From Pseudodonghicola xiamenensis DSM 18339 (lineage in GTDB: Bacteria > Pseudomonadota > Alphaproteobacteria > Rhodobacterales > Rhodobacteraceae), in contig NZ_AUBS01000002.1 of the NCBI RefSeq assembly GCF_000429365.1, forward strand, positions 248,001 to 312,000: 64,000 nucleotides of DNA, in the 5' to 3' direction. Position 1 is the stretch's first letter. Each line of letters begins with the position of its first letter. The notes under the pieces were generated by a model. That model ran no database searches, was not told the origin of the DNA, and saw nothing but the letters and a program-made list of their open reading frames with translations. This document shows positions 17,107 through 25,025 of this stretch, piece by piece. The position numbers and the translations under genes were made by a program.

Positions 17107-18468
17107 GTGACTACGGCATTTTCAGACCTGAGACAAAAGATTTCAGCCCTGGAACCGACAAGAATTTCGGGGCACGTTCAATCCGTTGTCGGACTGACCT
17201 TGCAGGTCGCCGGATTGCAGCGCGCTGCAGGCCTTGGGCAACGTTGCCGCGTGCTCGGCCAGCATGGCACCGTGACCGGCGAGATTGTCGGCGCCGGCGA
17301 CAGCGGGTTGCAACTATTACCCTTCGGCACCTGGGACGGGATCGCGGTCGGCGACCGGGTCGAGCTGATCCAGTCGGATGACGTCATTCGCCCCGATGAG
17401 AGCTGGATCGGCACGGTGATCGACGCGCTTGGCCGGCCACTGTCTCCGGCGCCGCAATTTCGCCACGGCAACCGGCGCGCGCGGGGCCGCAACAGCCCAC
17501 CGCCGGCCTATGACCGCCGCCGGGTCGGGGCCAAGCTGGAAACCCGGGTCAAGTGCATCGACCTGTTCACTCCGATCTGCCGAGGCCAGCGCATGGGGGT
17601 TTTCGCCGGTTCCGGCGTGGGCAAATCCACCCTCATGGCGATGCTGGCCCGCAACACAGATGCCGAGATCATCGTCATTGGCCTGGTCGGCGAACGCGGC
17701 CGCGAGGTGCAGGACTTCATCGAGGAGGACCTCGGCCCCGAGGGCATGGCGCGCTCGATCGTTGTGGTCGCAACAGGAGACGAGGCGCCGTTGCTGCGCC
17801 GTCAGGCCGCCTGGACCGCAACCGCCGTGGCCGAACATTTCCGAACCGAGGGCAAGCAGGTGCTGCTGATGATGGACAGCGTCACCCGCTTTGCCATGGC
17901 TCAGCGCGAAATCGGCCTGTCGAGCGGCGAGCCCCCCACTACGCGGGGCTATCCGCCGACGGTATTTTCCGAACTGCCGCACCTGCTGGAACGCGCGGGC
18001 CCTGGCCGCGAAGGCGAAGGCGATATCACCGGCATCTATACGGTTCTGGTCGACGGCGACGACATGAACGAACCGATCGCCGATGCCGTGCGCGGAATCC
18101 TCGACGGGCATATCGTACTGGACCGGCGCATCGCCGAACAGAACCGCTACCCCGCGATCAACGTGCAGAAGTCGATTTCGCGCATGCTGCCCGGCTGCCA
18201 TAGCAGCGAGGAATTCACCATCATGCAGGCGGCTCGGCGCGCCCTGGCCCGCTATGCCGACATGGAAGAGCTGATCCGCGTCGGAGCCTACAAACCCGGA
18301 TCGGATCCGGAGACCGATGCCGCGATCCGCCTGTTCCGAAGCCTCGACGACTTTCTGGCGCAAAAGAGGGACGACACCCTGCGCGCCGAACAGAGCTTTG
18401 CCGAAGTCTATCGCATGTTGCTGGAAGCCGGGATCGAAGTCGCCCTGCCATCTTCCGGAGGCAAGTGA
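17107..18468 (+). CDS. fliI: Flagellum-specific export ATPase FliI
   Basis: 453 residues from the GTG at 17107, which has AACAGG nine bases upstream. A longer reading from the TTG at 17062 would overlap the promoter region and looks less likely. The ATPase energises flagellar protein export and resembles F1-beta. Walker A is GSGVGKST, Walker B lies in VLLMMDSVTRFAMAQRE, and GEPPTTRGYPPTVFSELP and the ERAGPGREGEGDIT segment are typical. A basic stretch rich in Arg/Pro (RHGNRRARGRNSPPP) sits before the catalytic core. Single gene, facing the convergent fliC. Confidence 0.96.
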   Translation: MTTAFSDLRQKISALEPTRISGHVQSVVGLTLQVAGLQRAAGLGQRCRVLGQHGTVTGEIVGAGDSGLQLLPFGTWDGIAVGDRVELIQSDDVIRPDESWIGTVIDALGRPLSPAPQFRHGNRRARGRNSPPPAYDRRRVGAKLETRVKCIDLFTPICRGQRMGVFAGSGVGKSTLMAMLARNTDAEIIVIGLVGERGREVQDFIEEDLGPEGMARSIVVVATGDEAPLLRRQAAWTATAVAEHFRTEGKQVLLMMDSVTRFAMAQREIGLSSGEPPTTRGYPPTVFSELPHLLERAGPGREGEGDITGIYTVLVDGDDMNEPIADAVRGILDGHIVLDRRIAEQNRYPAINVQKSISRMLPGCHSSEEFTIMQAARRALARYADMEELIRVGAYKPGSDPETDAAIRLFRSLDDFLAQKRDDTLRAEQSFAEVYRMLLEAGIEVALPSSGGK

Positions 18469-18502
18469 AGCCCGCCTCAACGCGGCTCAGGCAACAGCCA
18501 CC

Positions 18503-18524
18503 CGGGCACGGAACCATGTGCCCG
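18503..18524. terminator. Hairpin after fliI
   Basis: CGGGCAC and GTGCCCG form a perfect 7-bp stem with an 8-base loop, 35 bases after the fliI stop. No T-run follows. Confidence 0.4.
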
Positions 18525-18542
18525 ATCGCAGGCACCTGAGGC

Positions 18543-18570
18543 GGCCGCCAGGGGTTGCCCCCTGACGGCC
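18543..18570. terminator. Terminator hairpin after fliC, convergent with fliI
   Basis: Long inverted repeat GGCCGCCAGGGG-TTG-CCCCCTGACGGCC (about 12 pairs with one or two mismatches), 10 bases past the flagellin stop. It is probably the main terminator of the abundant fliC transcript. Confidence 0.65.
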
Positions 18571-18579
18571 AAGACCCGT

Positions 18580-19401
18580 TTACCGGAACAGGCTCAGGAT
18601 GTTTTGCGGCGACTGGTTCGCGATCGACAGCGATTGCGTCGCGAGCTGCTGCTGCACTTGATAGGCCTGCAGACGCGCGGCTTCTTCTTCCATGTTCGCA
18701 TCGACCATGGCGCTGACACCCGAGTCCAGCGTGTCGGTCAACGACGACAAGAAGTTCTGCTGACCGTCAAGCGTATCCTCGACAACGCCCAGGCTGGTCG
18801 CTGCGGTGATGGAATCGGCCAAAGCACTTTCAGCCGTCGCCAGATCGGCCGTCAGATCGGTCGAAGAGGTCAGGTCGATGCCTTCCAGAGTCGTCTTGAT
18901 CGCCGACAGATCGACCTTGTTGAAGGAGATCGTGGTGGTCGCGAAGCTGCCCGAGGAGCGGCTGATACCGGTCACGACAGTGACGGCATCCGTCGAGGTC
19001 ACGAGATCGTCACCATTGAAGGTCGACTGATCGATCGCCGCACCGATTTGAGACACCAGCGCGTCGAGCTCGGATTGAACATCGGCCAGATCAATGCCGT
19101 TGCCTTGGGCGAACGCCACACGCTCGGCGAACTTCTCGGTCAGGTCAGAGACGGTTTCGGCCCCAAGACGCGCGGTCGAAACCGAGTTCTTGGTCGAGGT
19201 CAGGCCCTCGTTGATGGCGCCGAACATGCCGCTGTCGCCGGACATCGTCTGCGAAATGGCAAAATAGGCCGCATTGTCCTTGCCCGAGCTGATCGCCAGA
19301 CCGCTGGAGACGCGGTTCTGGGTGCTTTCCAGACCCTTGTTGATCTGGTTCAGGGTAGCCAGGGCGACGGTTGCGGAGCTATTGTTGAGAATGGACGACA
19401 T
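18580..19401 (-). CDS. fliC: Flagellin
   Basis: 273 residues, short for a flagellin but typical of roseobacters. The conserved D0/D1 ends are present: SSATVALATLNQINKGL and QNRVSSGLAISSGKDNAAYFAIS at the N-terminus, and ARLQAYQVQQQLATQSLSIAN then ILSLFR at the C-terminus. The central variable part is short and Thr/Ser-rich. Composition is low in Cys, Trp and Pro, as expected. GAGGAGAG precedes the ATG at 19401. It has its own structured leader and terminator and is probably monocistronic. Confidence 0.97.
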   Translation of the reverse strand: MSSILNNSSATVALATLNQINKGLESTQNRVSSGLAISSGKDNAAYFAISQTMSGDSGMFGAINEGLTSTKNSVSTARLGAETVSDLTEKFAERVAFAQGNGIDLADVQSELDALVSQIGAAIDQSTFNGDDLVTSTDAVTVVTGISRSSGSFATTTISFNKVDLSAIKTTLEGIDLTSSTDLTADLATAESALADSITAATSLGVVEDTLDGQQNFLSSLTDTLDSGVSAMVDANMEEEAARLQAYQVQQQLATQSLSIANQSPQNILSLFR

Positions 19402-19533
19402 TTAATGCTCTCCTCAGTTCTCGTTTTTTGAGTCCAGTCTTCTGACTGTGATCTGGTTCGTAAACCAGTACCGAAGATATTAACCCCGCGATTAAAGCGG
19501 GGTTTACGTTTTGCCGGCTTCAGGAAACTGTGA
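19402..19533 (-). promoter_or_regulatory. Flagellin leader with two short hairpins
   Basis: Reading in the fliC direction, CTGGTT-TACG-AACCAG (19468 to 19453) and CAGTC-AGAA-GACTG (19448 to 19435) form two perfect short stems with four-base loops, 34 to 67 bases upstream of the ATG, then GAGGAGAG. Further upstream, a GC-rich 8-bp inverted repeat at 19482-19504 (AACCCCGC with GCGGGGTT) contains TTAA-N8-TTAA. FlbT is known to bind flagellin leaders in Caulobacter, so these stems are candidate FlbT sites (inference). Confidence 0.45.
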
Positions 19534-20061
19534 TCAAAATTCCCGGTCGATCCGCAATCGCCCGCCCGGCTGCGCTGCGATTTTCTGCCCCGATTTTCCA
19601 TAAAGCCCGTTAAGCCCGCTGCGCTCGGTCGCCTTCTTGATCTCGCGCACGATGCTGCCCGCGGCGCGCGCCATACGCTGCAACAATGCCCCGTCCTCGC
19701 TGACCACCTGCTGCAATTCGGTCAATTTGGCGGGCAACCCATGCTGCTGCGCGACCTCTCCGGCCAGGAAGGGCTCAACCAGCGGCACCCGCAACTCCAG
19801 CCATTTCAGCAACGCCGATTTCGGCTCGAACAACTCACCGACCCGCTGAAGTCGACCGGCACGGATGGCAGCGATTTCCTCGTTCAACAGCTCGATCGCC
19901 TCCACCACCTTCAGAGTGAAGGCTTCGATATTGGCCTCATCCTCCACAGTCAGCACCCGGCTGCCGGCGTCGTTTGCCGCCCGGCGCGCCTCAGCCCGCT
20001 GCCCGATCCTGAATTTGCGCGGTTCCCGCATGTCGCCCCTCCTGCGCCCGATATCGCTCAC
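19534..20061 (-). CDS. flgN: FlgN-like flagellar chaperone
   Basis: 175 residues from 20061, with an alternative ATG at 20031. After a basic N-terminus it is almost wholly helical, with long coiled-coil-prone stretches (VEAIELLNEEIAAIRAGRLQRVGELFEPKSALLKWLE). This agrees with FlgN-type chaperones for the hook-filament junction proteins FlgK and FlgL. The C-terminus is unstructured-looking and ends GGRLRIDREF. It follows flgJ by 7 bases. The identification rests on pattern and position, as FlgN sequences are poorly conserved. Confidence 0.65.
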   Translation of the reverse strand: MSDIGRRRGDMREPRKFRIGQRAEARRAANDAGSRVLTVEDEANIEAFTLKVVEAIELLNEEIAAIRAGRLQRVGELFEPKSALLKWLELRVPLVEPFLAGEVAQQHGLPAKLTELQQVVSEDGALLQRMARAAGSIVREIKKATERSGLNGLYGKSGQKIAAQPGGRLRIDREF

Positions 20062-20068
20062 GCCGCGC

Positions 20069-20368
20069 TCAACGGCGATAGGCCGCCAGCATCCGCCCGA
20101 TACTATCGCTCATCCCCAGGCCTCCGCGCTCGGCCAGTTGCTGCGCCATCGCCTCGGACAGGAAGGATCGCCACATCTCGGCCCCCTGCCCCCCCGAGGC
20201 CGGACCATACTCCACCGTCGACATCATCTGATCCACGAACTGGCTCAGGAAGACTGTCTCGAATTTCTTCGCCACTTCGGCATCCTCGGCCGTGGGCTGG
20301 GGCTGAGGCCGTACAGCATCACCGGCCTGCATCGCGACCAGAGCGGAAACAGAAGACAGATCAACCAT
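20069..20368 (-). CDS. flgJ: Rod-binding protein FlgJ (rod-capping domain only)
   Basis: 99 residues covering only the N-terminal rod-binding domain (AKKFETVFLSQFVDQMMSTVEYG, MWRSFLSEAMAQQLAERGGLGM). The C-terminal muramidase domain of enterobacterial FlgJ is absent, as known for Rhodobacter; the SltF-like enzyme at 14815-15630 would supply that activity. It is coupled to flgI, with start and stop overlapping by one base. Confidence 0.9.
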   Translation of the reverse strand: MVDLSSVSALVAMQAGDAVRPQPQPTAEDAEVAKKFETVFLSQFVDQMMSTVEYGPASGGQGAEMWRSFLSEAMAQQLAERGGLGMSDSIGRMLAAYRR

Positions 20369-21522
20369 CAGATAATCTCCAGATCGGCATGCAACGCACC
20401 CGAGGCCTTGATCGCCTCGAGGATCGAAATCGTCTGCCGCGCACCAACACCGATGGCGTTCAGGCCATCGACCAAATCCTGCAGACTGACATCGCCCTCG
20501 AGGATGGTAAATTTGCTATCCCGTTCCTCGACGTCGATATTGGTCTCGGGCACCACCACGGCAGTACCGCCGATACTGATCGGATTGGGCTGGCTGACAT
20601 TATAGCGCTCCCGCACCCGCACCGTCAGCCCACCTTGGCTGATCGCCACCTGACCGATACGGACATTGGCGCCGATCACGATGGTCCCGGATTTTTCATC
20701 CACGACAACGCGGGCCACGGTATCGGGCTGCACCGTCAGATTTTCGATCGCCGCGATGGTTTCGGCGACATCCCCCTTTCCGGGGACGCGCACCTCGACC
20801 GTGGCAGGGTCAAGCGCCCGGGCCGAGCCACCGCCAAGCGTCATGTTGATCACATCCTCGATCCGCGCCGCGGTGGTGAAATCCGGCACCCGGAGCGAAA
20901 TCCGGAAACTGTCGAGCTGACGCAGTTCGAAATTCACCTCGCGCTCGACAATGGCGCCATTGTCGATCCTGGCGATGGTAGGCACGCCTTCGACCACGCT
21001 GGCGGCATTGCCCTGCGCCATGAAGCCCGAAACCGCGACAGGCCCCTGCGCCACCGCATAGACCTCTCCGTCGGCGCCAGACAGCGGCGTGACCAGCAAG
21101 GTGCCTCCGCGCAGGCTGGTGGCATCCCCCAGCGACGAAACCACCACGTCAATCGGCGCGCCACGCCGGGCGAAAGGCGGCAATTTGGCCGTCACCATCA
21201 CCGCAGCGGTGTTCTTGGTCTTCAGCAGGTCGCCATCCAGATTGGCGACCCCTAGCCGTTCCAGCATACCCTTGACGGCTTCGCGGGTGAACGGGCTGTT
21301 GGTCATCTTGTCACCCGAGCCATGCAGCCCGACCACCAGACCGTAGCCGATCAGATGGTTTTCGCGCACGCCCTCGAAGCTGGCGATATCCTTGATCCGC
21401 ACCTCGGCCCGGGCCACCGGCGCCAGCGAAATCGCAAGCAGCACGGCCAGCACGACGCGCAGCCGACACCAAGCAGCCGCAGCCGTCGCCTTAAACACCC
21501 TTCTCGGCCTGCCTGCAGACAT
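20368..21522 (-). CDS. flgI: Flagellar P-ring protein FlgI
   Basis: 384 residues from the ATG at 21522 (AGAGGTG seven bases upstream); the frame also has a GTG at 21531. The signal peptide VVLAVLLAISLAPVARA is followed by RIKDIASFEGVRENHLIGYGLVVGLHGSGD and NTAAVMVTAKLPPFARRG, which are diagnostic of FlgI. It forms the periplasmic ring around the rod. Operon flgI-flgJ-flgN, divergent from the regulator gene at 21688. Confidence 0.96.
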   Translation of the reverse strand: MSAGRPRRVFKATAAAAWCRLRVVLAVLLAISLAPVARAEVRIKDIASFEGVRENHLIGYGLVVGLHGSGDKMTNSPFTREAVKGMLERLGVANLDGDLLKTKNTAAVMVTAKLPPFARRGAPIDVVVSSLGDATSLRGGTLLVTPLSGADGEVYAVAQGPVAVSGFMAQGNAASVVEGVPTIARIDNGAIVEREVNFELRQLDSFRISLRVPDFTTAARIEDVINMTLGGGSARALDPATVEVRVPGKGDVAETIAAIENLTVQPDTVARVVVDEKSGTIVIGANVRIGQVAISQGGLTVRVRERYNVSQPNPISIGGTAVVVPETNIDVEERDSKFTILEGDVSLQDLVDGLNAIGVGARQTISILEAIKASGALHADLEII

Positions 21523-21551
21523 GGAATTCACCTCTGACTTCTCTCATGAAA

Positions 21552-21572
21552 CTAGCAATTTGTTTTTGCCAA
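21552..21572 (-). promoter_or_regulatory. Candidate flgI promoter
   Basis: In the flgI direction: TTGGCA, ten bases, then GCTAGTTT. This resembles the alphaproteobacterial housekeeping pattern TTGACG-N10-14-GCTANAWC. It lies 30 bases upstream of the flgI ATG and is mirrored by a similar element for the divergent regulator gene. Confidence 0.35.
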
Positions 21573-21624
21573 GTCCATATACAGCGCAAACTAATCATGC
21601 CTGTGGACAACTTTATCATTGAAC

Positions 21625-21645
21625 TGGCCATCTTTCCTTGCTAGC
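21625..21645 (+). promoter_or_regulatory. Candidate promoter of the FtcR-like gene
   Basis: TGGCCA, then TTGCTAG with the same spacing as in the flgI element on the other strand. TTAAGAATAGTTAT, a loose CtrA-like sequence, follows at about 21648-21661. Confidence 0.3.
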
Positions 21646-21687
21646 GATTAAGAATAGTTATGCATTATGGCGGGAACGGAGGTGTTC

Positions 21688-22449
21688 ATGCGCGCCTATG
21701 TTTTCGAACCACGTGAAAAGCGGCAGATGGCGCTGAGCAACGAGCTCGAGAACGCGGGCATCGAGCCACATTTCGTTGACGAGGACTTCTTCGAAACCGG
21801 CCTCGCTCCGCTGACACAGCCAGGACATGAAACCCGCGCGATCCTGATCGGCGAATCTCCGAACATCCACGACCAGATCCGCGCCATCCGCCGCGCCGGC
21901 TGTGAAAATCCGGTGATCGTGCTGCGCGACTTCCGCAATTCCCAGGATACCTCGGCGGCCCTTGATCGCGGCGCGGACGACGTCATCGTCAGCCCGATCA
22001 AGGGAAGCGAGGTGGCTTCACGCATCAATTCCATCGTCCGCCGCTTTCACGGGCATGCCGCCGAAAGCGTCGAGGTTGGGGAATTGGTCGCATTCTTCGA
22101 CGGTCGCGACCCCATCGTCTCGGGCGCGCGCATCAAGCTGTCAAAGCGCGAACATTCTATCTTCCAGCACTTGGCGCTGAATTCGAACAAGGTGATTTCG
22201 AAGAACGCCATCTATGATGCCGTTTACGGGATGAGCCCCGATCAACCCTTCGACAAGGTGATCGACGTCTATATCTGCAAGCTGCGCAAGAAAATCGCCG
22301 CCGCCGCCGCCAGCGGCGCGCAATATATCGAGACAGTGCATGGCCGCGGCTACAAACTGAGCGCACCGGAACAGCTTGAACTGCCCGTGCCCGAGATCCA
22401 GCCCGCCCCGCGGGCGGGACATGGCGCCAGCTATCAGGCACGCGCCTGA
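21688..22449 (+). CDS. FtcR-like OmpR-family flagellar regulator with pseudo-receiver
   Basis: 253 residues from the ATG at 21688, preceded by GGAGGTG; an in-frame ATG at 21667 lacks a ribosome site. The N-terminal domain has the receiver fold pattern, but the usual acidic pair and phospho-acceptor Asp are not evident (strand 3 reads AILIGESP). The C-terminal winged helix begins with LVAFFDGRDPIVSGARIKLS and includes REHSIFQHLALNSNKVISKNAIYDAVYG and VIDVYICKLRKKI. The FFDGRDP segment and architecture resemble Brucella FtcR, the flagellar master regulator; FlaC of roseobacters may be the same protein. It probably activates flagellar operons. Confidence 0.75.
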   Translation: MRAYVFEPREKRQMALSNELENAGIEPHFVDEDFFETGLAPLTQPGHETRAILIGESPNIHDQIRAIRRAGCENPVIVLRDFRNSQDTSAALDRGADDVIVSPIKGSEVASRINSIVRRFHGHAAESVEVGELVAFFDGRDPIVSGARIKLSKREHSIFQHLALNSNKVISKNAIYDAVYGMSPDQPFDKVIDVYICKLRKKIAAAAASGAQYIETVHGRGYKLSAPEQLELPVPEIQPAPRAGHGASYQARA

Positions 22450-22496
22450 TCTCTACCGCAGTAGCTAGACCGGACTAAGTCATCCGGGCCCTGCCA

Positions 22497-23576
22497 TCAG
22501 AGATAATTCAACAGAGACAACTGCGACAGCTTGGCAGTGACCGAATAGCTCGCATCGAGCTGGTATTCGAGGTTCTTCACCCGTGTGGAGGCTTCATAGG
22601 GGTCGACGCTTTCGTAATCCGAGATCTGGGTCTTCTGGACCAGTGCCAGATCGGTCAGCCGCGTCTGCGCATTCTCGGCCACCTGCTGGTTGAAACCGAT
22701 GCCGGCTGAAATCTCCAGCATCCCCTCGACACCATTGCTAAGCGCAGCGCTTGCCGCCCCCATCCAGATGGCATAGGCCCCTTCATCCTCGATCGCGCCG
22801 ACATCCACCGAGGCCAACATCGCCAACCCCTTGATCACGTCCCGGATCCCCTGGTCATTGGCCTGAACCCCGTAATCCAGCGCCTGCCCCTCGCCGATCC
22901 GGGCAGTGACCCGGGGGGCCGGAGCACCATCTTTGGCCAGCGCCGGCGCCCCACGATAAAAGGTGCCCTCGAAGCTCTGCGCCGTCTCCCCGGAGGTCGA
23001 GGCGAATACCGCGTCAATCTGCGCCAGCATATCCTCCGCCTCGCCGGCAGAAGCGGGCCCACTGCCGACGATATCGGCCAGAACCTGCGATGGCGATGTC
23101 CCCGTCGCCTCGTTGACGTCACTCCAGCGCGTCAACGGCTCCTGATCACTGTTGACCCCCGAGAACAGATAATCGCCGTTGTAGCTGATGTTCAGCGTCG
23201 CGATGATGCTTTCCAGCGCTGCGCGTGCCTCGTTTCGCAGTTCGCTGACCCCACTTGTGGGACGCGAAGAATTGACGATCGCAGTCTGCAACACACTGTC
23301 CGCACTCGTGCGCGCCGCGTCCACCGAGGTCAGCATCGCCTCAAGCTTGCCGTCCAGGGTCTTGTTGGCGGTCATGTAAGCCTCGGTATTCTCGAAGCTG
23401 GCGCGCAAGCTCGTCAGGGTTGCGGCACTCGCCCCGAGCGATCGGTAGATATCCGACTTGAACCCGGTGGAAAGCTCTTCGCCAGCAGTCGCCAGGGCCT
23501 TGGTGGCCGAAGACACGAAGCTTCGATTCAGCAGATTGAATTGCAATGACGATACCCGGCCGATATTCCAGCTCAT
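22497..23576 (-). CDS. flgL: Hook-filament junction protein FlgL
   Basis: 359 residues. The flagellin-like N-terminal D0 helix is SSATKALATAGEELSTGFKSDIYRSLG, followed by NISYNGDYLFSGVNSDQEPL, typical of FlgL. The C-terminal helix includes LVQKTQISDYESVDPYEASTRV, the DPYEA pattern being characteristic. It follows flgK by 9 bases in the operon flgE-flgK-flgL. Confidence 0.93.
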   Translation of the reverse strand: MSWNIGRVSSLQFNLLNRSFVSSATKALATAGEELSTGFKSDIYRSLGASAATLTSLRASFENTEAYMTANKTLDGKLEAMLTSVDAARTSADSVLQTAIVNSSRPTSGVSELRNEARAALESIIATLNISYNGDYLFSGVNSDQEPLTRWSDVNEATGTSPSQVLADIVGSGPASAGEAEDMLAQIDAVFASTSGETAQSFEGTFYRGAPALAKDGAPAPRVTARIGEGQALDYGVQANDQGIRDVIKGLAMLASVDVGAIEDEGAYAIWMGAASAALSNGVEGMLEISAGIGFNQQVAENAQTRLTDLALVQKTQISDYESVDPYEASTRVKNLEYQLDASYSVTAKLSQLSLLNYL

Positions 23577-23585
23577 GTTCTACCC

Positions 23586-24998
23586 TCAGACTGCGGCCAA
23601 CAGCGCATCGAGCATATCGCCCACCGCCGTCAGAACTTTGGAATTCGCAGCATAGCTCTGCTCGATCAGCATGAGCTGCTGCAACTCGTCATCGATGTTG
23701 ACGCCCTCGACATTGGCACGCGACGCCTGCACCAGATCCGCCGCCGATGCCGCGGCGCTATAGCTGCTTTCGGCGCGCGAACTGGTCAGCGCCTGGGCAG
23801 TCACCAGTTCTCCGGCGAAATCGGCCAACGAAATCGAAGCGCTGAGCCCGGTCGCAGGATCGGCACCGACCTTGACCTTCAGCCCGTCGATATAGGCCTG
23901 CACCTGAGTTGCGTCGGCGACGGCCCCTTCTTCGGCAACCCCCATGCCATCACGGATACGCCAGATCTCGGCCCTGCCAGCATGTGACACGGCCTCATTC
24001 ACCGAGATCCGCGCAGAGAGCCCATCAAGCGTGCCCCCCTCAAAAGCGCCGCCATTGTCAGTGAAAAGCCCCGCCCCGCCAGAGGCGACAGAGGCATCAA
24101 CTGACTGGAACGTCTCGATCAACCCACGCGCATATTCATCCAACTGAAGCCGGAACTGCGGCAGGATATCGTTCTTCAGTTCGGCGAAGCCAACCAGGCT
24201 GCCTTCCTCGATCCCACGCACGCCATCCTTGTTCGGGGTGATCTCGGTCTCTCCAGCGTAGATATTGCCATCGCCGGAGCTGTAGGTCACGTCGCGGACC
24301 TGAGTTCCTTCCAGCAACGCGACGCCACCGGACGTGTAGAGGCTGACGGTACGGTCCGAATTATGCGTGATGCGCACACCGACGATACCGGACACCTGAT
24401 CCAGAAGCGCATCCATCTGATCGCTCAGATTAGCAGCCTCGGCCGTGCCGCTCTCGACTTTCCCAACCTTCGCGTTCAGCTCCGACAGATCGTAAAGCGC
24501 CTGATTCAGATCCGCGACCTCATAGCGGATTTCCATATCCACATCGCCGCCCACCTCGGCCAGCATGCCGCTGGTATCACGGATCGCCGCAGCCAGATCC
24601 TCGGCCGCATAAACCGCCGCCGATTGCGCCTCGGTCGAGGAGGGCATGTTGACCAGCGTCGTCAAGGCCGTGTTGAAATCGGAAAACTTGTCCGGCAGCG
24701 ACAGCCCATCCCCGGGCTTCCCCAGATAGGTCGAATAGGTTTCAAGCGCCTCATAGATCGCCTGCTGATGCGCCGCCTTGCTGCCTTCCGAACGCGACAT
24801 ACGCACCAGCGCATCGTCGACGTCGCGGGCGATCTGCCCCACCCCGACACCACCACTGCCGGTGGACACCAGGATCGCGTCGCGGCGCACATAATTTTCG
24901 TTCATCGCATTCGCGATGTTCTCGGATGCGACCCGGGCCTGGACCTGAGTTGCCGCCAGCCCGCTGGAGGCCGCGTTCAATGCCGCTGAAAGGCTCAT
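23586..24998 (-). CDS. flgK: Hook-filament junction protein FlgK
   Basis: 470 residues, shorter than enterobacterial FlgK. The N-terminus (LNAASSGLAATQVQARVASENIANAMNENYVRRDA) has the axial-protein motif with NIANA. The C-terminus has VQASRANVEGVNIDDELQQLMLIEQSYAANSKVLTAVGDMLDALL, which is diagnostic of FlgK. It lies 27 bases after flgE. Confidence 0.95.
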   Translation of the reverse strand: MSLSAALNAASSGLAATQVQARVASENIANAMNENYVRRDAILVSTGSGGVGVGQIARDVDDALVRMSRSEGSKAAHQQAIYEALETYSTYLGKPGDGLSLPDKFSDFNTALTTLVNMPSSTEAQSAAVYAAEDLAAAIRDTSGMLAEVGGDVDMEIRYEVADLNQALYDLSELNAKVGKVESGTAEAANLSDQMDALLDQVSGIVGVRITHNSDRTVSLYTSGGVALLEGTQVRDVTYSSGDGNIYAGETEITPNKDGVRGIEEGSLVGFAELKNDILPQFRLQLDEYARGLIETFQSVDASVASGGAGLFTDNGGAFEGGTLDGLSARISVNEAVSHAGRAEIWRIRDGMGVAEEGAVADATQVQAYIDGLKVKVGADPATGLSASISLADFAGELVTAQALTSSRAESSYSAAASAADLVQASRANVEGVNIDDELQQLMLIEQSYAANSKVLTAVGDMLDALLAAV

Positions 24999-25025
24999 GT
25001 TTTACCCCCTGAACGCCAAGCGATC

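Noticed and set aside
21552..21572. Sigma-54 type -24/-12 promoter for flgI
   Set aside because: GG and GC are separated by 12 bases rather than the required 10.
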